DNA of 6,570 bases from Flammeovirgaceae bacterium (GTDB lineage Bacteria > Bacteroidota > Bacteroidia > Cytophagales > Cyclobacteriaceae): contig QIEB01000151.1 of NCBI GenBank assembly GCA_003229495.1, positions 1 to 6,570 of the forward strand, given 5' to 3'. Below, in pieces: positions 1-6,246 of the stretch. Below the pieces are notes generated by a model that was not told the origin of the DNA, ran no database searches, and saw nothing but the letters and a program-made list of their open reading frames with translations. Positions within the stretch are counted from its first letter, which is position 1. Every line of letters begins with the position of its first letter. The position numbers and the translations under genes were made by a program.

Positions 1-1138
1 CACGGTTATTCTTTTTGGAGTACTCAAAATGAGTAATATCATCACCAGGTCCCAATACTTCTTCCAGGAAGTCCCTTAGGGCGCCTGCCCGCTGTGGAAA
101 TCGAATGATAAAATAATGCTTAAGGCCTTCAAACAATAGCGAGCGTTCCTTGATCTCTTCGGTTCTGGTAATATCATTGTTATTGCCACTGACCATACAA
201 ACTACGTTTTTGCCTTTTATCTGTTCCTGATAATAACGCAGTGCGGTAATGGCCAAGGCGCCGGCAGGTTCCACCACGATGGCCTCTTCGTTATACAGCT
301 TGAGGATGGTAGAGCAAACAGCGCCCTCCGGTACCAGTACCAGGTCATCCAGCAATTCCCGGCAGATCTGGAAGGTCAATGACCCAACCCGGTGAACAGC
401 AGCACCGTCCACAAATTTATCGATTTTATCCAAGGTCACTAACTGCCCAGCTTCTAACGACCGTTTCATGGCCGGCGCACCCATTGGTTCCACTCCTACA
501 ATTTTAGTTTGGGGGCTCAACTGCTTGAATAAACTGGCTACCCCTGATGCCAGCCCTCCCCCCCCAATGGGCAGGAACAAATAGTCGATTGGTTTTTGAC
601 TGTCTTCAATTATTTCCAGTCCAACGGTCCCCTGACCTTCAATAACCATAGGGTCATTGAAAGGGTGGATAAATACAGATTGTTGCTGATCTGAATAGTC
701 TATGGCTTCTCTGTTCGAATCATCAAAAGTATCTCCTGTGATAACCACTTCGACCTGGTCCTTCCCAAACATCTTGACCTGGTTTACCTTTTGTTTGGAG
801 GTAGGATTAGGCATAAAGATGGTTCCTTTTACGCCCAATTTCTGACAAGAATAAGCTACACCCTGAGCATGATTTCCCGCACTGGCGCAGACTACTCCTT
901 TCTCCATATCCTGCAAACTCATAGCAGACATCTTGTTATAAGCCCCCCGTATCTTATACGATCTGACTAATTGCAAATCTTCCCTCTTCAGGAACACCCG
1001 GGCGTCATACCGGGCAGATAGAATCAGGTTTTCCATCAGCGGAGTATGTATTACAACCCCCTCCAGGCGTTCCTGAGCAGTTCTAATATTTTCTACCTGC
1101 GGCAGATACTCCTTGATCTTTTCCTTACTTAGCTGCAT
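1..1138 (-). CDS. ilvA: Threonine dehydratase (threonine ammonia-lyase), 5' part (3' end outside window)
   Basis: IlvA deaminates threonine to 2-oxobutanoate and ammonia, the committed step towards isoleucine. The frame is open from ATG at 1138 to the window edge with no stop or frameshift, giving 379 residues; roughly 40 more are expected in this type of IlvA. The PLP fold-type II core is complete. Lys62 in SYKIRGAYN should form the Schiff base, ASAGNHAQG (85-93) is the substrate loop, GGGGL (192-196) binds the PLP phosphate, and SGNNND (317-322) lies at the cofactor ring. From about residue 335 a single ACT-like domain begins (KHYFIIRFPQRAGALRDFL), truncated by the window edge. This is the shorter threonine dehydratase type of about 410-420 residues, unlike the 514-residue E. 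coli enzyme with two such domains. The position four bases after the ilvC stop and the biosynthetic operon support a biosynthetic role rather than catabolic TdcB. Isoleucine inhibition through the ACT-like domain is likely but unproven. The start has no Shine-Dalgarno sequence. Confidence 0.96.
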   Translation of the reverse strand, partial: MQLSKEKIKEYLPQVENIRTAQERLEGVVIHTPLMENLILSARYDARVFLKREDLQLVRSYKIRGAYNKMSAMSLQDMEKGVVCASAGNHAQGVAYSCQKLGVKGTIFMPNPTSKQKVNQVKMFGKDQVEVVITGDTFDDSNREAIDYSDQQQSVFIHPFNDPMVIEGQGTVGLEIIEDSQKPIDYLFLPIGGGGLASGVASLFKQLSPQTKIVGVEPMGAPAMKRSLEAGQLVTLDKIDKFVDGAAVHRVGSLTFQICRELLDDLVLVPEGAVCSTILKLYNEEAIVVEPAGALAITALRYYQEQIKGKNVVCMVSGNNNDITRTEEIKERSLLFEGLKHYFIIRFPQRAGALRDFLEEVLGPGDDITHFEYSKKNNR

Positions 1139-1142
1139 TGTC

Positions 1143-2213
1143 TTAGACCATACTGGGCTTCGGAGCTCCCGTATTCTGAGGCCGAAGTTTCCTTACCATA
1201 GCACCCGCCTGCCACATTTCTGACTCTCGTAGTTCGCGAAGTTCCTCCTCGAGTTTTTCCCGGTAATCTGGTTGGCTGTTGGTTTCAATAGACCTTCTCG
1301 CCTCTTCTCCACTGGCAACCCTGGCATATAAATCAGCGAATACGGGTGCTACTGCATCACGGAATTTATGGCGCCAGTCCAATGCACCTCTCTGGGCAGT
1401 GGTAGAACAGTTTGCGTACATCCAGTCCATACCATTTTCAGCAACCAAAAGGATCAGGCTTTCAGTAAGCTCTTCCACTGTTTCATTGAAAGCTTCACTG
1501 GGAGAGTGTCCGTTCTTTCGAAGTACATTATATTGGGCTTCCAAAATACCTGCAAGAGCTCCCATAAGTGTTCCGCGCTCACCGGTAAGGTCACTATACA
1601 CTTCTTTTTTGAAATTTGTTTCAAATAAGTACCCTGAACCAATACCAATACCTAATGCAGCTACCCGTTCACGTGCTTTTCCAGTATAATCCTGGTGTAT
1701 TGCAAAACTGGAATTAAGGCCTTTACCTGCCAGGAACATCCTTCTCAAACTAGTCCCTGAACCTTTAGGAGCTACCAATACTACATCAACATCCGCAGGC
1801 GGTACAATTCCGGTTTGATCGTTAAAAGTCACCCCAAAACCATGTGAAAAATACAAAGTTTTACCCGGCGTTAAATGCTTTTTTACTGTGGGCCAAAGTG
1901 CTATCTGTCCCGCATCCGAAAGCAGATATTGTAGTACGGTACCTCGCTCACAAGCCTCTTCGATTGAAAACAAACTCTCGCCGGGTACCCACCCATCTGA
2001 AAGGGCTTTGTCCCATGAAACGGAAGGGTGCCTTTGGCCAATTATTACTTTGAAACCATTATCTCTTAAGTTTAAAGCCTGTCCCGGACCCTGAACACCA
2101 TAGCCAAGGATCGCGATGGTATCATCCTTCAGTATTTCCAGTGATTTTGCCAAAGGAAATTCCTCCCTGGTTAGTACTTCTTCTTCAACTCCTCCAAAAT
2201 TTAACTTTGCCAT
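1143..2213 (-). CDS. ilvC: Ketol-acid reductoisomerase (short form, plant-like motifs)
   Basis: IlvC uses Mg2+ and NAD(P)H to rearrange and reduce 2-acetolactate and 2-aceto-2-hydroxybutanoate to the dihydroxy acids used by IlvD. The 356-residue protein has an N-terminal Rossmann domain (about 1-200) with GYGVQG at 37-42. Its cofactor loop GQRHPSVSWDKA (59-70) has Arg61, Ser64 and Ser66, which fits NADPH preference by inference. His124 in FSHGF and Lys150 in APKG match active-site residues. Metal ligands Asp208, Glu212, Glu244 and Glu248 and substrate-contacting Ser270 are present, so the enzyme looks intact. The C-terminal knotted domain is present once, as in class I, but several motifs read like plant class II enzymes. 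A longer open frame reaches back to 2348, but its first 45 codons overlap ilvN and have no family resemblance. ATG at 2213, giving MAKLNFGG, is therefore the start. It has A-rich upstream sequence and no Shine-Dalgarno. TAA lies 4 bases before ilvA. Confidence 0.96.
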   Translation of the reverse strand: MAKLNFGGVEEEVLTREEFPLAKSLEILKDDTIAILGYGVQGPGQALNLRDNGFKVIIGQRHPSVSWDKALSDGWVPGESLFSIEEACERGTVLQYLLSDAGQIALWPTVKKHLTPGKTLYFSHGFGVTFNDQTGIVPPADVDVVLVAPKGSGTSLRRMFLAGKGLNSSFAIHQDYTGKARERVAALGIGIGSGYLFETNFKKEVYSDLTGERGTLMGALAGILEAQYNVLRKNGHSPSEAFNETVEELTESLILLVAENGMDWMYANCSTTAQRGALDWRHKFRDAVAPVFADLYARVASGEEARRSIETNSQPDYREKLEEELRELRESEMWQAGAMVRKLRPQNTGAPKPSMV

Positions 2214-2250
2214 TTTTATGCTATTTTTAGTTTTGAAATTTTTATTCCTG
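2214..2250 (-). promoter_or_regulatory. A-rich ilvC translation initiation region, ilvN-ilvC spacer
   Basis: This is the only inter-gene gap here longer than 11 bases. Read on the coding strand it is very AT-rich and ends AAAATAGCATAAAA directly before the ATG. There is no purine-rich Shine-Dalgarno match at normal spacing. A-rich, unstructured leaders are the usual initiation signal in Bacteroidota, so this segment probably favours ilvC translation. I could not identify a convincing promoter or operator in it. Confidence 0.5.
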
Positions 2251-2823
2251 TTAATAGTGATTGTGTAATTCCTGTAAGAACAATTCCGTACCGCGCATGG
2301 ATTTTGACATGGCGATCCGACCGGACCTGACAAACTCCAGTACTCCATAGGGTTTTAATTTTTCCAACAGATCTTTGGTTTCATTTTGATGGCCGGTCTT
2401 TTCAATTATGATAAAATCTTCTTCGATTACCAGTATACGGGCCCCGTTATTGCGGACTAAATGTTCGGCCTTTTCACCGTTAAGAAATACTTTAGTGGGG
2501 ACTTTATAAAGCGCTATTTCCTGGTAAAATATTTCGTCACTTTCATAAACGAAAGCCCAGAAAACATCAATTAATTTTCTGATTCTTTTTACCACTTTAT
2601 CTACCTGCTCTCTGGTAGTTTTAATGACAATAGTGTATCTACTGACTCCCTCTACCTCAGTTTCCGACACATTGATACTCTCGATGTTGATTTTTCGGCG
2701 AGTAAAGATGATGGTCACTGCATTGAGCAATCCACTCTTGTTCTCCGTCAGGATGGATAAGTTAAAAGACCTGAGTTCCTGGTTGTCGGCTGTCACCTCT
2801 TCTTCTATTTTAGTTTTGTTCAT
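2251..2823 (-). CDS. ilvN: Acetolactate synthase, small regulatory subunit
   Basis: This is the regulatory partner of IlvB: it raises catalytic activity and in characterised members carries feedback inhibition by valine. The 190-residue protein has about 17 extra polar N-terminal residues compared with E. coli IlvH (163 residues). An ACT domain follows at about residues 20-90. ENKSGLL and NIESI align with the IlvH valine site, keeping Asn28, Gly31 and Asn46 (IlvH Asn11, Gly14, Asn29), so valine sensitivity is likely though not shown. The C-terminal ACT-like domain (about 100-180) holds the typical VRSGRIAMS segment at about 165-173. The ATG follows the ilvB TGA after a single base, which suggests translational coupling and matched synthesis of the two subunits. 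A weak GGA lies several bases upstream. The gene ends with TAA, 37 bases before ilvC. The symbol could also be given as ilvH; the context makes it the partner of the adjacent ilvB. Confidence 0.95.
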   Translation of the reverse strand: MNKTKIEEEVTADNQELRSFNLSILTENKSGLLNAVTIIFTRRKINIESINVSETEVEGVSRYTIVIKTTREQVDKVVKRIRKLIDVFWAFVYESDEIFYQEIALYKVPTKVFLNGEKAEHLVRNNGARILVIEEDFIIIEKTGHQNETKDLLEKLKPYGVLEFVRSGRIAMSKSMRGTELFLQELHNHY

Positions 2824-2824
2824 C

Positions 2825-4552
2825 TCATTCCATTCTTATATCATCCACGGCGGCTCCAGATGGAATCATAGGAAATACGTTTTCCTCTTTTTCAACTACC
2901 ACCTCCAGCAGGTAAGCGGCGGGGTGACCGAGCATCTCCTTTACTGCGGCCACCAGGTGTTTCCGGTCTGATACCTTCTGGCCCTGGATAGAAAACCCTC
3001 CAGCAATAGCAATAAAATCCGGGTTCTTCATCTCAGTGAATGAATATCTTCTTTCAAAGAACATCTGCTGCCATTGCCTCACCATTCCCAGAAAACCGTT
3101 ATTTAATATGACAATCTTGACCGGGATCTCATACTGGAAAATTGTTCCCAGTTCCTGTAAAGTCATCTGAAAACCACCGTCTCCGATAATAGCCACCACA
3201 GGCCGTTCGGGCATTCCTACTTTTGCCCCCATGGCCGCGGGCAGGGCAAACCCCATGGTTCCCAGTCCTCCGCTGGTTACGTTGCTATGCGGGTGCTTGA
3301 AATTATAGTAGCGGGAAGTCACCATTTGGTGTTGGCCTACGTCTGTAACAATTATGGCCTCCCCTTTGGTAGCCTCAGAAATATGCCTGATCACTTCTCC
3401 CATGAGAATTCCCGGTGTCTGAGGATACAGGGCCGGTGTAATCACCTTTTCTACTTCAATCTTATGAAGGTCCTTGAACCGCTTCAGCCATGGCCCATGG
3501 CGTTTCTTGGATACCAGTGGCAATAGAGCTTCCAGAACCTGCTTGGCGTCTCCAATTAAAGGTACATCCGCTTTTACATTCTTGTCTATCTCAGAAGGAT
3601 CGATATCAATGTGAATTACTTTTGCCTGACGGGCATACTTCGTCAAGTCTCCGGTTACCCGGTCATCAAAACGCATGCCCACAGCAATCAATACATCACA
3701 TTCGTTAGTCAACAGGTTGGGTGCATAATTCCCGTGCATACCCAGCATCCCAACATTTAATGGATGGCTGTTTTCTAAGGCAGACAGGCCCAGTATGGTC
3801 CAGGCAGCGGGGATATTGGCTTTTTCAATAAAACTGCGCAATATATCCTGCGCTTCTGAAATCAGAATACCTTGTCCTACCAATAAAAACGGACGCTCTG
3901 ATTTATTTATCAATGAGGCCGCCTGCTGTAATTGCTCCTCCTTTATTTTTGGAACCGGGTGGTAGGTCCTTATTTTGGAACATTTTTGATACTCAAACTC
4001 CATGGAGGCGAATTGAGCATCCTTAGTAATATCAATTACCACTGGCCCGGGGCGTCCTGATTTGGCAATATAAAATGCCTTGGCGATAATTTCAGGGATC
4101 TCTCTGGCATCTGTAATCTGATGATTCCATTTGGTCACCGGCATGGAAATTCCTATTACATCAGTTTCCTGAAAGGCGTCAGTTCCCAAAAGACTGGATG
4201 GAACCTGTCCGGTAATGCAAACAATGGGAGTACTGTCAGTATGGGCATCTGCAATTCCTGTAATAAGGTTGGTAGCTCCAGGCCCGGAAGTAGCAAATAC
4301 TACCCCTACCTCTTTTCGTACCCTGGCAAAACCCTGGGCAGCATGCATAGCTCCCTGCTCATGACGGACCAATATATGATTCACCTGATCCATATAGTCG
4401 TACAGGGCGTCATAAATAGGCATAATGGCTCCCCCGGGGTAGCCAAATATTGTTTCAACACCTTCAGCTAATAACGAGCATATAACGGCTTCTGCGCCGG
4501 ACATGGTTTTCTTTGCTGTGGTGATTTGTTTTTCGTTTACTAATGTTTCCAT
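2825..4552 (-). CDS. ilvB: Acetolactate synthase, large catalytic subunit
   Basis: IlvB is the thiamine diphosphate enzyme that makes 2-acetolactate from two pyruvates, or 2-aceto-2-hydroxybutanoate from pyruvate and 2-oxobutanoate. It is the first shared step of valine and isoleucine synthesis. The 575 residues show the usual three domains. The N-terminal pyrimidine-binding domain has GYPGG (37-41) and the catalytic Glu65 in RHEQG. The central FAD-binding domain has GMRFDDRVTG (292-301). The C-terminal diphosphate-binding domain has GDGG at 457-460 and the paired Asn484-Asn485. Residues at known inhibitor-contact sites of plant AHAS look ancestral: Pro118, Trp494 and Ser565. The ATG at 4552 gives 16 residues ahead of the conserved MSGAEAV; Met17 (ATG at 4504) is a possible shorter start, but the first ATG is only 3 bases after the ilvD stop and is preferred. 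The presence of FAD-site motifs and of ilvN downstream argue for the anabolic enzyme and against a catabolic AlsS. The stop TGA lies one base from the ilvN start. Confidence 0.97.
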   Translation of the reverse strand: METLVNEKQITTAKKTMSGAEAVICSLLAEGVETIFGYPGGAIMPIYDALYDYMDQVNHILVRHEQGAMHAAQGFARVRKEVGVVFATSGPGATNLITGIADAHTDSTPIVCITGQVPSSLLGTDAFQETDVIGISMPVTKWNHQITDAREIPEIIAKAFYIAKSGRPGPVVIDITKDAQFASMEFEYQKCSKIRTYHPVPKIKEEQLQQAASLINKSERPFLLVGQGILISEAQDILRSFIEKANIPAAWTILGLSALENSHPLNVGMLGMHGNYAPNLLTNECDVLIAVGMRFDDRVTGDLTKYARQAKVIHIDIDPSEIDKNVKADVPLIGDAKQVLEALLPLVSKKRHGPWLKRFKDLHKIEVEKVITPALYPQTPGILMGEVIRHISEATKGEAIIVTDVGQHQMVTSRYYNFKHPHSNVTSGGLGTMGFALPAAMGAKVGMPERPVVAIIGDGGFQMTLQELGTIFQYEIPVKIVILNNGFLGMVRQWQQMFFERRYSFTEMKNPDFIAIAGGFSIQGQKVSDRKHLVAAVKEMLGHPAAYLLEVVVEKEENVFPMIPSGAAVDDIRME

Positions 4553-4555
4553 GAT

Positions 4556-6235
4556 CTAGTTATCCGTAATACATCCTTGTGATGCTGATGAGACCGCTTT
4601 TGCATATTTGTAAAGTACTCCCCGTGCTGCCTTCAGGGCCGGGGCCTTCCAACCTGTCCTGCGGTGTGCTATTACCTCAGGAGAAAGTTGAGCCTCTAAT
4701 TTGTTATTAATGGCATCGATGGTAATGAGATCTCCATCCTGTAGTAAAGCAATCAGGCCGCCATCCTGAGCCTCAGGAGTTATGTGCCCTACCACAAAAC
4801 CATGAGTGCCGCCACTGAACCGGCCATCGGTTATTAAGGCCACACTTTGTCCCAGGCCAGCCCCAATGATAGCAGCCGTTGGCTTCAACATCTCAGGCAT
4901 TCCAGGCCCACCTTTGGGTCCTTCGTATCGAATCACTACCACCTCACCTGGCTGCACCAAGCCATCCCTTATTCCCTGATTGGCATCAAATTCACTGTTA
5001 AATACCCTGGCTTTGCCGGTAAACTGCTCTCCTTCCTTCCCGGTTATTTTAGCCACAGAACCTTCTTTTGCCAGATTTCCATATAGAATTTGTAAATGGC
5101 CGGAACTTTTAATGGGAGCATCTACCGGGTGAATCACCGTCTGGCCTTTTTCCAAATCCGGCAGCTCCGATATATTTTCTGCAAGCGTTTTTCCAGTTAC
5201 AGTAAGGCAATCGCCCTTCAGAAGACCTTCCTTCAATAGCATCTTCATAACTCCCGGTATTCCGCCCACTATATGCAGATCTTCCATTAAATACTTGCCA
5301 CTGGGCTTAAGGTCTGCCAGATAGGGGGTCCGATCGCTTATTTGCTGAAAGTCTTCCAATGTAATTTCCAACTCAAGTGATCTGGCAATTGCCAGCAGGT
5401 GAAGCACGGCATTGGTTGAACCACCAAGGGCCATTACTACTGTGAGCGCGTTTTCCAGGGCAGTTTTTGTAACAATGTCTCTGGGTTTAATGTTGTGTTG
5501 CAGCAGATAATGAATGCTTCTGCCAGCTTCTTCACATTCACGTTTCTTTTCAGGACTAACTGCAGGATTGGAAGCTCCATAAGGAAGGCTCATCCCCATT
5601 GCTTCCAAGGCAGAAGCCATGGTATTTGCAGTATACATACCTCCGCAAGCACCCGCACCCGGACAGGCATTCAGGATCACACCTTTCAATTCAGCTTCAG
5701 AAATTTTCCCCGCGTATCGTTCACCCAGGGCCTCAAATGCTGATACCACATCCAATTTCCGATCTTTGTATCTTCCAGAAGCAATAGTACCACCGTACAC
5801 TATTATTGCGGGCCGGTTAAGCCGGCCAATGGCCATCATGGCACCTGGCATATTCTTGTCACATCCTACTACAGCAATCAACCCATCATAGCTCTGCGCA
5901 TTTACTACGGTTTCAATTGAATCAGCTATTACATCTCTGGAAGGTAGTGAATAGCGCATACCCGGAGTTCCCATAGACATGCCATCGCTTACCCCAATGG
6001 TATTGAAAACCAAACCGATCAGGTCCTTTTCAAGGACACCCTGTTTGACCTTTTGGGCCAGGGCATTAAGGTGCATATTACACGGGTTGCCTTCATAACC
6101 GGTACTGGCAATCCCAATCTGAGCTTTTGCCAGGTCCTCGGTTTTTAGGCCAATAGCGTGTAGCATGGCTTGAGCCGCCGGCTGGGTACTGTCCTGCGTT
6201 AGTCGTTTACTGTATTTATTAATTTCTCGCTCCAA
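4556..6235 (-). CDS. ilvD: Dihydroxy-acid dehydratase
   Basis: IlvD dehydrates 2,3-dihydroxyisovalerate and 2,3-dihydroxy-3-methylvalerate to the 2-oxo acid precursors of valine, leucine and isoleucine. The protein has 559 residues and covers the whole IlvD/Edd family fold. Three cysteines expected to bind the Fe-S cluster are present: Cys52 in GNPCN, Cys125 in GCDKNMPG and Cys197 in GACGGMYTANTM. Lys127 after Cys125 is the Mg-site lysine that is carbamylated in characterised members. Ser474 in DGRFSGGTHGF is the expected catalytic base. The length and the motif wording resemble the plant and mycobacterial [2Fe-2S] group rather than the 616-residue E. coli [4Fe-4S] enzyme; cluster type is inference. 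No ATG is available at the N-terminus. The conserved NKYSKRLTQ begins at residue 6 and the frame is closed upstream by TAG at 6268-6266, so TTG at 6235 is the best start. It ends with TAG, 3 bases before ilvB. A sugar-acid dehydratase is unlikely in this operon. Confidence 0.96.
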   Translation of the reverse strand: MEREINKYSKRLTQDSTQPAAQAMLHAIGLKTEDLAKAQIGIASTGYEGNPCNMHLNALAQKVKQGVLEKDLIGLVFNTIGVSDGMSMGTPGMRYSLPSRDVIADSIETVVNAQSYDGLIAVVGCDKNMPGAMMAIGRLNRPAIIVYGGTIASGRYKDRKLDVVSAFEALGERYAGKISEAELKGVILNACPGAGACGGMYTANTMASALEAMGMSLPYGASNPAVSPEKKRECEEAGRSIHYLLQHNIKPRDIVTKTALENALTVVMALGGSTNAVLHLLAIARSLELEITLEDFQQISDRTPYLADLKPSGKYLMEDLHIVGGIPGVMKMLLKEGLLKGDCLTVTGKTLAENISELPDLEKGQTVIHPVDAPIKSSGHLQILYGNLAKEGSVAKITGKEGEQFTGKARVFNSEFDANQGIRDGLVQPGEVVVIRYEGPKGGPGMPEMLKPTAAIIGAGLGQSVALITDGRFSGGTHGFVVGHITPEAQDGGLIALLQDGDLITIDAINNKLEAQLSPEVIAHRRTGWKAPALKAARGVLYKYAKAVSSASQGCITDN

Positions 6236-6246
6236 ATGTCTTTTAA
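6233..6246 (-). promoter_or_regulatory. ilvD start region with TTG start codon
   Basis: The coding strand reads TTAAAAGACAT then TTG, directly after the ilvE stop. The ilvD frame contains no ATG between the upstream in-frame stop (6268-6266) and Met24, which is inside conserved sequence. TTG is thus the most acceptable start. An alternative is ATT at 6223 (Ile5), which has GGAG six bases upstream (6234-6231); this would remove four residues only. The short distance from the ilvE stop suggests coupled translation. Confidence 0.55.

Noticed and set aside
1279..1689. Plus-strand open frame of 136 codons opposite ilvC
   Set aside because: It lies fully antisense to a well-supported gene, has low-complexity composition and no recognisable domain. 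The smaller frames at 1368-1628 and 1454-1648 are rejected for the same reason.
2244..2275. Two copies of ATTCCTGT 24 bases apart as a possible operator
   Set aside because: One copy is in ilvN coding sequence, the unit is short, and no inverted symmetry accompanies it; chance is sufficient. It is noted only within the spacer finding.
2214..2348. N-terminal extension of ilvC by 45 codons, overlapping the end of ilvN
   Set aside because: The extra residues are the antisense-free out-of-frame reading of ilvN plus the spacer, have no family resemblance, and the ATG at 2213 gives the normal family N-terminus.
2624..2971. Plus-strand open frame of 115 codons across the ilvB-ilvN junction
   Set aside because: It is antisense to two clear genes and has no start signal or family resemblance.
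4121..4471. Plus-strand open frame of 116 codons opposite ilvB
   Set aside because: It mirrors the coding constraint of conserved IlvB sequence on the other strand; no domain is recognisable.
5495..5891. Three overlapping plus-strand open frames opposite ilvD
   Set aside because: They overlap each other in different frames and sit opposite the conserved Fe-S region of IlvD, a typical shadow pattern.
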